NCBI GenBank assembly: GCA_943704415.1 | Contig: CALSCO010002124.1 | Location: 1-24,262, forward strand | From: Parvularia atlantis | Lineage: Eukaryota; Opisthokonta; Rotosphaerida | Direction: 5' to 3' | Length of the DNA stretch: 24,262 nt | Shown here: positions 1 to 9,878 of the stretch, one piece after another | How positions within the stretch are numbered: position 1 is the first letter of the stretch | Layout of the letters: every line of letters begins with the position of its first letter | Notes under the pieces: model-generated | The model's database searches: none | Told to the model about the DNA's origin: nothing | The model's input: the letters and a program-made list of their open reading frames with translations, nothing else | Made by a program: the position numbers and the translations under genes

Positions 1-144
1 CCCCCCTGCGCGCCGTCCCCGCGCCGCCACCCACCCCCCGTTCAGCAGGTGCGCGCGTCGCCGGCAGCACGTGCTGCGCGCACAGAAGGACTAGGCTGAC
101 AGCGCGCGCGTCCCCGCCGCCGCCGCCGCAGCAGCCGCCGCCGC
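1..144. other. upstream region of HMG-CoA synthase gene
   Basis: This is GC-rich sequence with no gene I can support. It should hold the 5' leader and part of the promoter of the HMG-CoA synthase gene. A run of GCC/GCA triplets lies just before the ATG at 145. I see no TATA box. Confidence 0.4.
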
Positions 145-2114
145 ATGGCCCCTCCCGTTGACGTGCCCGCGATGGACGCCGCCTCGCCCTTCCTCAGCAA
201 CGCCGCGCCCGCCGGCGCCGGCGCGGCCCGCGACGTCGGCATCCTGGCCATGGTGCGGCGCGGCGAACGTGGCACGTCAGCGCGGTTCCGACGCGCGGCC
301 CACAGGAAATCTACTTCCCGGCGACGTACGTGCGCCAGGCCGAGCTCGAGCAGGCCGACGGCGTGGGCGCGGGCAAGTACACCATCGGCCTCGGCCAGAC
401 CAACATGGCCTTCTGCGCCGACAACGAGGACATCAACTCGATGGCCCTCACCGGTGCGGCTGTTCCTCGCTCTCTGCGCCAACGCGGTGGCTCACGCGAA
501 GGACGCGCACAGCCGTGCGGTCGCTCATGCTCAAGTACAACGTGTCATACAGCGACATCGGGCGCCTCGAGGTCGGCACGGAGACGATCCTCGACAAGTC
601 CAAGTCGGTCAAGTCGGTCCTGATGCAGCTCTTCGAGGCGAGCGGCAACAGCGACGTGGAGGGTGCGCATCCGGCGGTGTGCGTCGCACCGCCAGCACGG
701 GCTCACACGCGCGCGGCGCCGCAGGCATCCAGAGCACCAACGCGTGCTACGGCGGCACCGCCGCGCTGCTCAACACGGCCGCCTGGGTCGAGAGCTCATC
801 GTGGGACGGCCGCCTGGGCCTCGTTGTCGCGGGCGACATCGCCGTGTACGGCACGGTGGCGGCGCGGCCCACCGGCGGTGCGTCTGCCGTCAGTGCGCGG
901 GCGTGCCGCGGCGATTGCTGAGCGCGCACCGCAGGCGCTGGCGTCGTCGTTATGCTCGTCGGCCCGAACGCGCCGCTTGTGCTTGAGCCGGGCCTGCGCG
1001 CGAGCCACATGGAGCACGCGTACGACTTCTACAAGCCCGACTTTTCGTGTGAGTACCCGACCGTCGACGGCAAGCTTTCCAACAGCTGCTACCTGCGCGC
1101 GGTCGATAACTGCTACACGCGCTACTGCAAGAAGGTGCAGGCCAAGGTGCGTGCCCGTCGCGCTGCGGCCTCGCCGCCGCCGTGTGAGTGGCTCACTCGC
1201 GCTGCCGCCGTCGCCAGGAGGGCAAGGAGTTTGATCTGACCAAGGCCGACTACGTCGTCTGCCACACGCCCTACGTCAAGCTTGTGCAAAAGTCGATCTC
1301 GCGCATGGTGCGTGCCACGGCGCTGCTGCTGAGCGCGCGTGCGCGCGCGCGCTGACGCACCTGCGCTGCGCTCGCGCAGATGTACATGGACTTTGTGCGC
1401 AACCCCGACCGGCCCGAGTTCCAGGACGCGACCATTCAGGCCTTCCGCTCGATGGACCCGTCTGACACGTACGCCAACGCCGACCTGGAGAAGGCCTTCA
1501 GGGTGCGCGCGTGCTTGCTTGTTGGTCGGGTAGGCGCGTGGGCACTGACGGCGCGCACGCAGAAACTGGCCGACCCGATCTTCGCGGCCAAGATGGCGCC
1601 GGGGACGATCGTGCCGACCAACATTGGCAACGCCTACTGCGCGTCGCTGTACGCGTCGCTGGTGTCGCTGCTGTCCAACGTGCCGTCGGCGGAGCTGGTG
1701 CGCTGCGCCCGCACGCACCGCGCACGCAGGGCTGACGCGGTGGCGCGCCAGGCGGGCAAGCGCATCGTCATGTTCTCGTACGGCAGCGGGCTGGCCGCGA
1801 CCATGTTCTCGGTACGCGTGCGCGGCGCGGCCGACGACATTGTCAAGAAGGTGCGCGCGCGTGCGAGTGTCCGCCCTCGGCACCGGCTAACGCTGCCCGC
1901 CGCGCCCGCGCAGCTCGACGTGACGGCGCGCCTGTCGAAGCGCGTGGCCGTGCCCGTGGATGACTACATCAAGACGATGAAGGCGCGCGAGGCCGCGTTC
2001 AACAAGCCCTCGTATAAGCCCGCGGCCTCGACGGCGCACCTCGAGCCCGGCACGTACTACCTCGCGGAGGTCACAGCGCAGTACCACCGCCTCTACCAGC
2101 TCAAGCAGGACTAG
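145..2114 (+). CDS. ERG13: hydroxymethylglutaryl-CoA synthase, ten exons
   Basis: The enzyme condenses acetyl-CoA with acetoacetyl-CoA to give HMG-CoA, the step before HMG-CoA reductase in the mevalonate and sterol pathway. Joining exons gives a full-length family member. It begins [10 protein letters not shown], passes through [15 protein letters not shown] and [15 protein letters not shown], and ends [10 protein letters not shown]. The three catalytic residues of the family are visible: Glu in VGTETILD (about 575), Cys in [10 protein letters not shown] (about 745) and His in CHTPYVKLV (about 1265). Nine introns are inferred, the first at 253-305, and all start GTGCG. Each was placed where the next conserved block resumes in another frame. 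The ATG at 145 is chosen because the short N-terminus runs straight into the conserved VGIL block. The gene is convergent with RDH54, 92 bp away. The product is expected to be cytosolic, since no targeting signal is evident. Confidence 0.95.
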
Positions 2115-2206
2115 CGCGGCGCGGCCTTTCCTCCCGGACCTCCCTTCCTTGTTGCGTGTGTACGACGTTCGCTCTCTGCTGCAAACATACTCGCTCGCTC
2201 ACTCAC
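2115..2206. other. convergent 3' intergenic region with CTCG/CTCA repeats
   Basis: This 92-bp space lies between the stop codons of HMG-CoA synthase and RDH54. It must hold both 3' ends. A short imperfect tandem repeat of CTCG and CTCA units runs at about 2190-2212 and continues into the last codons of RDH54. Confidence 0.5.
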
Positions 2207-5200
2207 TCACTCGACTTTTTCGACGCGCCGCTGGAAGACGAACGAGACGAGCTTGCGCCGGAGGAGGTCGCTGACGGCAAAGTCCTGCGGCGGGTGGTCA
2301 GCCAGTCGCGGCGAGGCGGCAGCGCGTGCCTCCATCTCGCCGTCGGGTGCGTCACCCGAGAAGTGCTGCCTGAGAGCGCGCGCGCGCGCGGTGTCGTCAG
2401 CACGCGTTGCCGCGGCGTTGCGGGGCACGCGCATACCACTCCATCAGCTCGCTGATCGAGATGCCGTGCGTGCGCTGCGGCGCGAGTCAACGAGGCGTAC
2501 AGGGGAGCGCGCATGGGGCACCTTCTGCCGCTTGGCGGCCGCGGTGGGCGCGTCGCCCTCGGCCGACTGCTGCTGGCAGGTGCAGTCGAGCAGATCGTGC
2601 GTGAGGCACGCGGTGTCGTCGTGCAGCGTGAACAGGTCGCGCAGCTCGTCCTGCGAAAAGTTGTTCTTGCTGCTCGGTCCATCGCCCATCACCGTCGCGC
2701 TCAGCGCGAGCTTGGTCAGCTGGCGCTGGTACATCTTCTCCTCGAGCGTGCCGACCGTGAGCAGGCGGAAGATGGTCACGGGCCGCTTCTGGCCTGCGCG
2801 CACGCGTGAGCCTGTCTGTGCCTCACAGCGCGAAACGCGCACCGTCGCGCCAGATGCGCGCCATCGCCTGCGCGTCCTGCTCGCGGCGCAAAGTGTTAGC
2901 GCGCAAAGCCAGCGAGCGCGCCGCGCACCGTCGCCGGGTTCCAGTCGATGTCAAACAGCACCAGGCGCGATGCGCCGACGAGGTTGAGCCCCGTCCCGCC
3001 CGACTTGGCCTGCGCGTTGTTCAGCGCTCCTTCTCTCGCCCGGCTTTGCATGCGCCGCGCACCGACAACAGGAAGAGCGTCGCGCGGGTGTACGGCGAGT
3101 TGAACTGCTCGACCAGGTGCTGTCGCCTCTGCACGGGCGTGCTGCGCCAGCCCGGGGGCAACTCATTGGCGGCCTGTGACCCCGGCGTGCCTGACGCACC
3201 TGCCATCGAGCCGGATGTACTCAAACTTGTCGGCGTCGCACACGCGCGCGATCATGTCGAGCGTCTGTGTGAAGTTGGACACGATCACGACCTTGTTCTC
3301 GGCGCTCTCGGCGCGGATCGCGAGCAGCAGCGCCCGCAGTGCGACCAGTTTGCCTGCGCGCTGGCGTCAAACATGCGACCGGCCACGGTGGTCCGTGCGC
3401 ACTACTCGTGCTGTCGACCCCGTCAGCGCACGCCTGCGCAAAGTCGCCTGGGATGCCCTTCATGATCTGCTTGTGCAGCGTCGTGAGCGCGTCCGCGTCG
3501 ACGTTGCGCAGGTCCTCGTCGCCCTCGGCGTCGGCGGCCGAGTGGCTCGCCGCTCTCGCCTGCCGCGCCGCGTCTCTGTCCAGCGCTGTCGACCTTAGGC
3601 AAAGCGCGCGCAGACACACCTGGATCGTCTGGTGCAGCAGCAGCGGCGAGTTGCACAGCTTACGCAGGACGAGGATGCCCAGCAGCTGCGAGTTGGCCGA
3701 CCCGTCCGAGAAGCACGACCTGCGCGGTCGTCAGCAAGAGAGCACACGCGCGCACACCAGACGCACCGGATGACCGACGTCTGCAGGATCTCGCGGTACA
3801 CGCGCAGCTGCACCGGCGAGGGCGGGCAGAAGAGGACCATCTCCGTCTTGGGCGGGAGGTACTTCTGGTTGATGTCCTGTGTCCGCCGCAGAACAAAGAG
3901 CCCCGTCAGGCGCGTGAGCTGCGCGGCCGGCGCCTCGTCAGCGCCCATGCTCACACGTCGCATGCGCGCACCTCGGCTGAGCGCGACGCGCCCAGCTGCA
4001 CGTCCGCGGGCGAGCACGACTTCTGGCGCGACTCGACGATCGGGTCCTCAAACACGCGCTTGAACTGCTTGTAGTCGCCTGCGTGTGCGCTCTTCAGGCC
4101 ACAGGAGTCACAGCAGGCTTGCGCGCGCGCGCGCGCACCGAGGATGCCCGGGTTGACAAAGTCGACCATGGCGAAGAACTCGGCCAGGTCGTTCTGGATC
4201 GGCGTGCCCGAGAGGATCACACGCCGCCGCGACGCCATCTGCTGCAGGGCCTGTGCGACCGTCAGCACCACGCGCCCCGCGCACGACGCGCGAGGGGGTG
4301 AGGGGCGCGCGCACGAGTGCCGTCTTGATGTTGGAGTTCTTGAGCCGGTGCCCCTCGTCGCACACGATCAGCCCGATGCCGGCCTTGGCGAGCACGTGCG
4401 CGGCCTGGCGGAACTGCGCCATGCCCGCAATGTCAGCCACGCGGAGGCGGCTGGCGACGGTGTCAGCTCACGCACGCACCCGTTCGTAGCCGATGATGAT
4501 GACCGAGAAGATGCTCGAGAGCGTAAAGTCGCCGATGTCGGTGTTGGGCTGCACGGCAAACGTCTTGCAGCGCTCGTCGCCCAGCCACTTCTTGAACTCC
4601 TTCTGCCAGTTCTGCGCACCGCCGTCAGCCGGGCGACACTGCTCCTCGGCCGTGCGCGAGCACCTGCACGAGGCTGGCGGGGCACACGACCAGCGCGCGC
4701 TTGATCGTCGACCCGCCGCCGTGCGGGTTCTGCTTGAGCAGCGTCCAGATGAGCGCTGGCGCGACAGTCAGCACGCGGCACAGCATGGGAGGGGGGCGAA
4801 GCACACAGATCGTCTGCAGCGTCTTGCCCAGGCCCATCTCGTCGGCCAGGATCGCGCCCGCACCCTTGAAGTCCTTCAGCTCCATCACGCACTCGTACAT
4901 GAACTTGACGCCCTCACGCTGGTGCAGCCGCAGGCACGAGGCGATGTACGGGTCGACGACGACATCGACAACGGGCCTGCGGCCGTGTCAGCGCTGTCAG
5001 CGCGCGCGGGCGTGCACGGGCGCGCAAGAGGCGCACGTCTTGCCGACGGGCGCAGGGCGCGGCATGACGAGCGCGTCCGGTGCGGTCGCGTCGTGGCGCG
5101 GCTGCACGACGACAGCGGCGGGATTGGCGGCACCGCTGCGGACAGGCGTGTGAGCGCGCGCGTGCGACGGGCGGTGTACCCGTGGCGGCGCACGCCGCCG

Positions 5201-5900
5201 AGCCGACGCCGGACGACGAGGGCGACTTAAACGCGGCGGCGGGTCTCGGCTGCGCGATCGCTTCACCTCAGCGTGGCGCACGCACACCGGCCACGGACGC
5301 ACCGGCGGCGGCGCGGGCGCGAGCGACGAGCCCGTGCCGGACTTTGACAGGGAGATGAAGCACGCGCCGCGCTTGAACGTGTCGTCGTCGATCGTGCCGA
5401 CGACCTCGAGCTCCTTGGCCGAGAACGAGAGCGACTCGCCCACCTTGAGCTTGGCAAGCTGGTCGGCGGGGTAGGTCGTGCACTTGCCGATCCTGCGGGG
5501 CGTGATGTGAGGGCGGATGACGGAGGGCGCCGCAGCATCGAGGGCGCGCGCACTCGTTGGCGTCCGAGTCGAGCAGCTTGCACGAGCGCTCGGCCACGAC
5601 CAGCACGCCGTCGCCGTCCCAGCTCTTGTGCTTCTTGGTCGAGGTCTTGCGCCACACGACGCTGAAGTATAGCAGCCGCTGCTGCGGCTCGTCCTCGTTG
5701 CCCGCGCTCACGTTGACCCGCAGTGGCGCCGTCGTCGTCAGCGGGCGGAACGTCGGGTGCGGCGGCCGCTTCATCGGTGGCGGCGTGGGCGGCGCGTCCT
5801 CGGCGGCGGCGGGTGACGCGGCGGCGGCGGCAGGCGGCGACGCGACGGGGCGCGGTGCGTAGAAGGCGCGCTGGGCCGAGGGCGTCTGCGAGCGCCGCAT
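2207..5900 (-). CDS. RDH54: RDH54/RAD54B-type Swi2/Snf2 DNA translocase
   Basis: Rdh54/Tid1 is a dsDNA translocase that works with Rad51 or Dmc1 in homologous recombination and strips Rad51 from dsDNA. The N-terminal block [20 protein letters not shown] (about 5670-5610) and [12 protein letters not shown] (about 5065) are typical of RDH54/RAD54B rather than RAD54. Next come [17 protein letters not shown], Walker A/motif [86 protein letters not shown] and [12 protein letters not shown]. All helicase motifs seem intact. The C-terminus has a small CTC element and ends [11 protein letters not shown]. Many short introns are needed. The start at 5900 ([10 protein letters not shown]) is preferred because RAD54 in this window also starts MRRS. 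An in-frame ATG at 5942 would add 14 residues and leave only 18 bp to the upstream gene. The product is nuclear. Confidence 0.9.
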
Positions 5901-5960
5901 TCCGTGGCGCCACCGAAGCGCGCCAAAACTGATGATCATCATCTAGGCCTAAACTGCAGT

Positions 5961-8396
5961 TCACGTTGCACACACCGCGGCCAGGGAGCGGAAGCGGTCG
6001 CGCAGGTCGGTGCAGCGCGCGCGCGCCGCAAACGCGCCCGGCCGATCGCGGTTGCGCTCGAGCCGCGCCAGCGCCGCGTCAAACAGCTGCTCGATGTCGC
6101 CCAGCGCGGGCGCGAGCGAGGGGTAGCGCAGCTCGGCGAGGCGGTGGGCGAGGGCAGCGAGCGTCGCGCCCGTGTCGTCGTCGCTGTCATCGAGGAGCGC
6201 GCCGGCGGCGTCGCGCTGCAGGAAGCGGACAAGGTCGTGCGCGACGGCGAGGTTGTGCGCACGCAGCAGCTCGTCGATCGCGTCGGCACACCCGCGGAAG
6301 TAGCGCGTGCGCCGGGCCTCGCTCAGCAGCCGCGCGACGCCCGGAAAGAGCGGGCCGCGCTGGTCGCACAGCAGGATCACCTTGAGCTCGATCTTGCGCT
6401 CGAAGCTGATGAAGCCGCGCTCGTACAGCGTCTTGACCGTGCACAGCAGGTCGCGCCCGAGCATGACGGCCGGCACTGTGCACGCACACGCACACGTGAG
6501 CCGCGAGCCCCCTCCATGCACCCGCGACAAGCGCGCGCGCGCACCGTGCACGTGCTTCGGGACGGGGCGCGGCCCGCTCGGCTCGGGCGGCGCGGCGGCG
6601 GCAGCAGCGTCGGGCGTGTGCGCGGCCGGCTCATCCACGGGCGGCGAGGCGACGTACTGCGGGCGCGGGCGCACGCTGCGGACGCACGATGCACGTCAGC
6701 ACGGCACGCACACCAGCACGCTCAGTACGCACGGCTGCAGCAAAAGCGCCGACGGGTCCGAAAGCGGCAGCTCGCTTAAGGGGACCGTGCGTGTCGTGGC
6801 CGTGGCGCCGTCCGAGAGCGGGACCCACTCGTCCGGGATGCTGCGTGCGCGCCTTTGAGTGAGCAGGGCGTCACGCTCTGAGCAAGCGAGCGGCACGCAC
6901 ACGCCCTCCGGGTACCACCGCAGCAGCTGCAGCGCCGCGCTGCCGTCGATGTAGCCCAGCCCGACCACCTGCGCGGCAAAGTGCAGCGCGGGCACGGCCG
7001 GCCTGGGCTGGCCGCCCTTGCCGACGAGCGCAAAGAGGCGCCGAGCGAGGTCCGAGCCGATGCGTCGTCCCAGCTGCGAAAACATCCACTGGTCCGACTT
7101 GGCCTGGTCCTCGGCGTCGGGTGTGAGCAGCGTGACGGCGCGCGGGACGGCGGCGGACGAGGCGGCGAAGGGCGAGAGCGAGCCGAGCGAGTCGGTCGAG
7201 GACGAGCGCATGTCTTCGGTGCGTGCACGCTTGCGCCACGCCTCCTCGCTCAGGTCCATGCGGTGCACCTGCACCTTGCGCGGTCGCCCTGGGCCCCGCG
7301 CGATACCCGGCATGCCGATGGCTGCGCGGCGGACGTGAGCACGCTGGACAAGCGGAGACGGCAAGCACCGCTACGCACGTCGCTTGATCGAGTGCGCAGT
7401 CGATGTCAACGCCGCGCGCACCGTCGGCGGCCGTCCCACAGGTCGGCTCACGGCTCCCAGCGCGACAGACGCCTTGCTCGCCGACGGCGGCCGACCGGGG
7501 CCGCGCTTGGGGGCCGTGCTTGTCGTCGGCAGGCTCACGGGTACGTGCGTCGGCAGGATCAGAGGCGGGCGCACGGGCAGGAGCTCTGGCGGCGCAGGGC
7601 GCAAGGGCACCTGCGCGCGCGCTCCGGCCGGCGGCGGCGGCGGCTGCGGCAGCAGGGGCATAGAGGGCATGCCAGGCTTCCACATGACGGGCACGCTCGT
7701 CGGCGCGAGCTGAAAGAAGTTGGAGATGTCGGCTATCTCATCCGCGGGCGGCAGCAGTGTTGGGGCGGCCGCCACGCGCTTCTGCGCGGCGCTGACGAAG
7801 GTGCTCTCGCTGCCGCCATTGGCGCCGGCCGGCAGCTTGCCGTTGCGCTCGTGCTGCGGATTGCTGCTGGTGCTGCTGCTGCTGGGCACCCGGAGGATGA
7901 CGCGGGGCGAATGTAGCCCGCTGCTGTGTGTCGGCGGCGACGACGAGCCGTCGTCGTCGTGTGTTTCGCGCTCGAAGGAGTAGACCGGCCTGGCAGCCGG
8001 CTTCACCGCTTTACGCTTCGCGCTGGTCGTGCCGTCGTAGAAAATCGTCGCGACGCTTGAAATCGACGGCGATGTCGCCTTGGCGAGGCCACCGGCACTG
8101 TGGCGGGACGGCGACAACGAGCCGCCGCGCAAGCTTGACCCTCCGCCACTGCCGCGCATGCTGTCGGCCGACTGCCCGCCCAGGCCATCGATGTGTGTCG
8201 CCTCGATGTGGTTCTTGAGCGCGGTCTGGCGCTTGAACACCTGGTTGCAGCCCTCGAAGAAGCACGCGTACTCGTCCGGGTCGCCGAGCACACGCGCGGT
8301 CGCGGCAACGTCGCGGTCGGCGTTTGCCCTTTGGCCGTTGCTGGCGGAGGAGGCCGCGCCGACGGGCGACGTAGCCACGCGTTTTGCTGCTGCCAT
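5961..8396 (-). CDS. C2H2 zinc-finger protein with three AT-hooks, function unknown
   Basis: I do not recognise the family. Exon 1 starts at the ATG at 8396 and encodes one C2H2 finger near the N-terminus (CFFEGCNQVF, then HIEATH; about 8262-8195). A long Ser/Pro-rich, probably disordered region follows. Three AT-hook-like motifs come next: RGPGRPPSAS (about 7500), RPVGRPPT (about 7440) and RGPGRPRK (about 7290). An intron at 7322-7378 with donor GTGCGT and end CAG separates hooks two and three. It contains an in-frame stop, so splicing is required, and joining it gives KRPIGMPG in frame. Two further introns, near 6685-6745 and 6480-6550, join to a C-terminal region that looks helical and carries KTLYERGFISFERKIELK and DLLRAHN-like segments; it ends AAVCAT at 5961. 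The C2H2 and AT-hook motifs imply minor-groove and sequence-specific DNA binding, so a nuclear chromatin or transcription factor is likely. The gene lies directly upstream of RDH54 on the same strand. Confidence 0.7.
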
Positions 8397-8797
8397 CCCG
8401 GCCGGTGCCACACCGCGTGCGTCACAGAGTCCTATGCAGCCTTGACGGCGCCCGTCCGACTGGACCGCGAAGGCTGCCGACTCGCGTCGCAGGCGCCCGG
8501 CTCGGCTCAGCGCGGCACGCCGCGGCTCTGTGCGCGCACCGAGGCGGCCGTGTGAGTGTCGCTGCGCGTGTGCCAAGCGCGGCAGCGTTGTTGGCGCCAA
8601 CTCAAAGGACACGCGGAGGTGATGGAACCGGCGGGGTTCACCGCGCATCCACCCGTGCCCGCCCGCTTGCCGCCCCACGGGCCGGCCACGCGCAGCCGCC
8701 GGGCCACGCGCCGCCGCCGCCCACGAGACGCGCAGCAGCGTCGGCTCAGCGGCAGCGCAACGCAGAGTCGCACGTCTCCACTTTGCGCAAAGGCACA
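8397..8797. promoter_or_regulatory. divergent intergenic region, likely shared promoter
   Basis: About 400 bp lie between the start codons of the zinc-finger/AT-hook gene (leftward) and the coiled-coil gene (rightward). Long open frames cross it on both strands, but they are extensions of neighbouring frames or GC-driven and carry no recognisable motif. I see no TATA box or clear operator. Confidence 0.45.
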
Positions 8798-9871
8798 ATG
8801 GCGTCCGATGAGGAGCAGCATGGCCGCGATGAGGCGCCAACATGGCCGCGGCATGGCGGCGACGTCAACCTCAGGCTCCCGCGCCTCCGCGCGCTCGCCG
8901 CGGCCGACGCGGGCGGGGCGGCCGGGGCCGGCGCCGACACGACGCGCTTTGTGTGCGTCTTCCGCGACGCGGCGCTGCCCGGGCTGAGCGCCGTCGTGCT
9001 CGAGCGCACGGGCGCGGCCGGCCGCGACTCGCTCGACCGGCAGCGGCAGGCCGCGGCGCAGATCCAGACGACCCGCGCGCTCCGCGACAAGCAGCACGTG
9101 CTGGACGCACAGCGTGCGCGCGACGAGGCCCTGCGCACGGCCACGCAGGCCGCGGCGCAGCGGGCGCAGCGCGAGCACGACCAGGCCGCGCTGGCGGAGC
9201 TGCAGCGGCGGCACCAGAACGTGCGTCGCTTGCCTGCGGTTGCTGTCGTTGTCTCACCACGCCGCGCCAGTACCTGCGCCAGCGCCACGAGCTCGAGGCG
9301 CAGTTGGCGCGCGAGCAGGCCGCAGTCGACGCCGAGACGCGCCGCCAGCGCGAGCAGCTGCATGAGCGTGAGACGCAGCGCGACCTCGAGTATCTCCGCC
9401 GTATCGTCGCCGGCAGCACGCCACCGACATCGGCGCTGGCTGCTGCCGAGGCCGCCGCGGACGGCGACGCGCAGGCGGGCGGCCACCGCCAGCGCGCGTA
9501 CGAGCAGGCCCTGGCGCGCATCGAGACGGCGAGGTGGAGTCGGTCGTGCTCCGCGACGGCCGTGTGTCTCACCGGCGACGGCGCGCGCAGGACGCAGGCG
9601 CTGGCCGAGCTCGAGGCGCGCACGTACCTGGGCGACGTTGCGCGCGGCATCCGCAAGCGCGAGATCGAGCGTGAGAGCGCGGCGCGGCGGCGGGCGCTCG
9701 CGGCCGAGCGGCAGGTGCGGTCGCGTGCCGCAAGACTTGCAGACCGCGAGCCTCACGGCGCCGCCGCCCCGCCAGAGCCGCAGCGCAGCGACCGAGCGGC
9801 GCGACTACTTCCTCGCCGGGGTCAACGTCGAGAAGGCGCGCACAGCCAAGGCATTGTCTGTGTTTGCTTGA
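8798..9871 (+). CDS. coiled-coil protein, function unknown
   Basis: I do not recognise the family. The ATG at 8798 opens MASDEEQHGR, followed by a short globular-looking segment with RFVCVFRDAALPG. A long Glu/Arg/Gln/Ala-rich heptad-like region with LRDKQHVLDAQRARDE, AALAELQRRHQN and YLRQRHELEAQLAREQ follows and should form coiled coil. Inferred introns are near 9221-9270 (donor GTGCGT), 9534-9590 (donor GTGGAG, in frame, so less sure) and about 9715-9748 (short). The C-terminal exon encodes TERRDYFLAGVNVEKARTAK and ends VFA with TGA at 9869-9871. It is on the same strand as FAN1, whose ATG starts 7 nt after this stop, so the two transcripts must overlap or be joined. The last intron, and so the C-terminus, is the weakest part of the model. 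Confidence 0.6.
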   Translation: MASDEEQHGRDEAPTWPRHGGDVNLRLPRLRALAAADAGGAAGAGADTTRFVCVFRDAALPGLSAVVLERTGAAGRDSLDRQRQAAAQIQTTRALRDKQHVLDAQRARDEALRTATQAAAQRAQREHDQAALAELQRRHQNVRRLPAVAVVVSPRRASTCASATSSRRSWRASRPQSTPRRAASASSCMSVRRSATSSISAVSSPAARHRHRRWLLPRPPRTATRRRAATASARTSRPWRASRRRGGVGRAPRRPCVSPATARAGRRRWPSSRRARTWATLRAASASARSSVRARRGGGRSRPSGRCGRVPQDLQTASLTAPPPRQSRSAATERRDYFLAGVNVEKARTAKALSVFA

Positions 9872-9878
9872 CAACTCG

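Noticed and set aside
1122-1883. 253-codon minus-strand frame opposite HMG-CoA synthase
   Set aside because: It is the antisense of clear coding exons and is Arg/Ala/His-rich, as expected for a shadow frame in GC-rich DNA.
2253-2987. 244-codon plus-strand frame opposite RDH54
   Set aside because: It is antisense to the conserved C-terminal part of RDH54 and has no motif of its own.
7371-8843. 490-codon minus-strand frame taken as a complete protein
   Set aside because: The portion before the ATG at 8396 looks like translated promoter sequence, and the stop near 7371 lies inside an intron; the gene continues to 5961.
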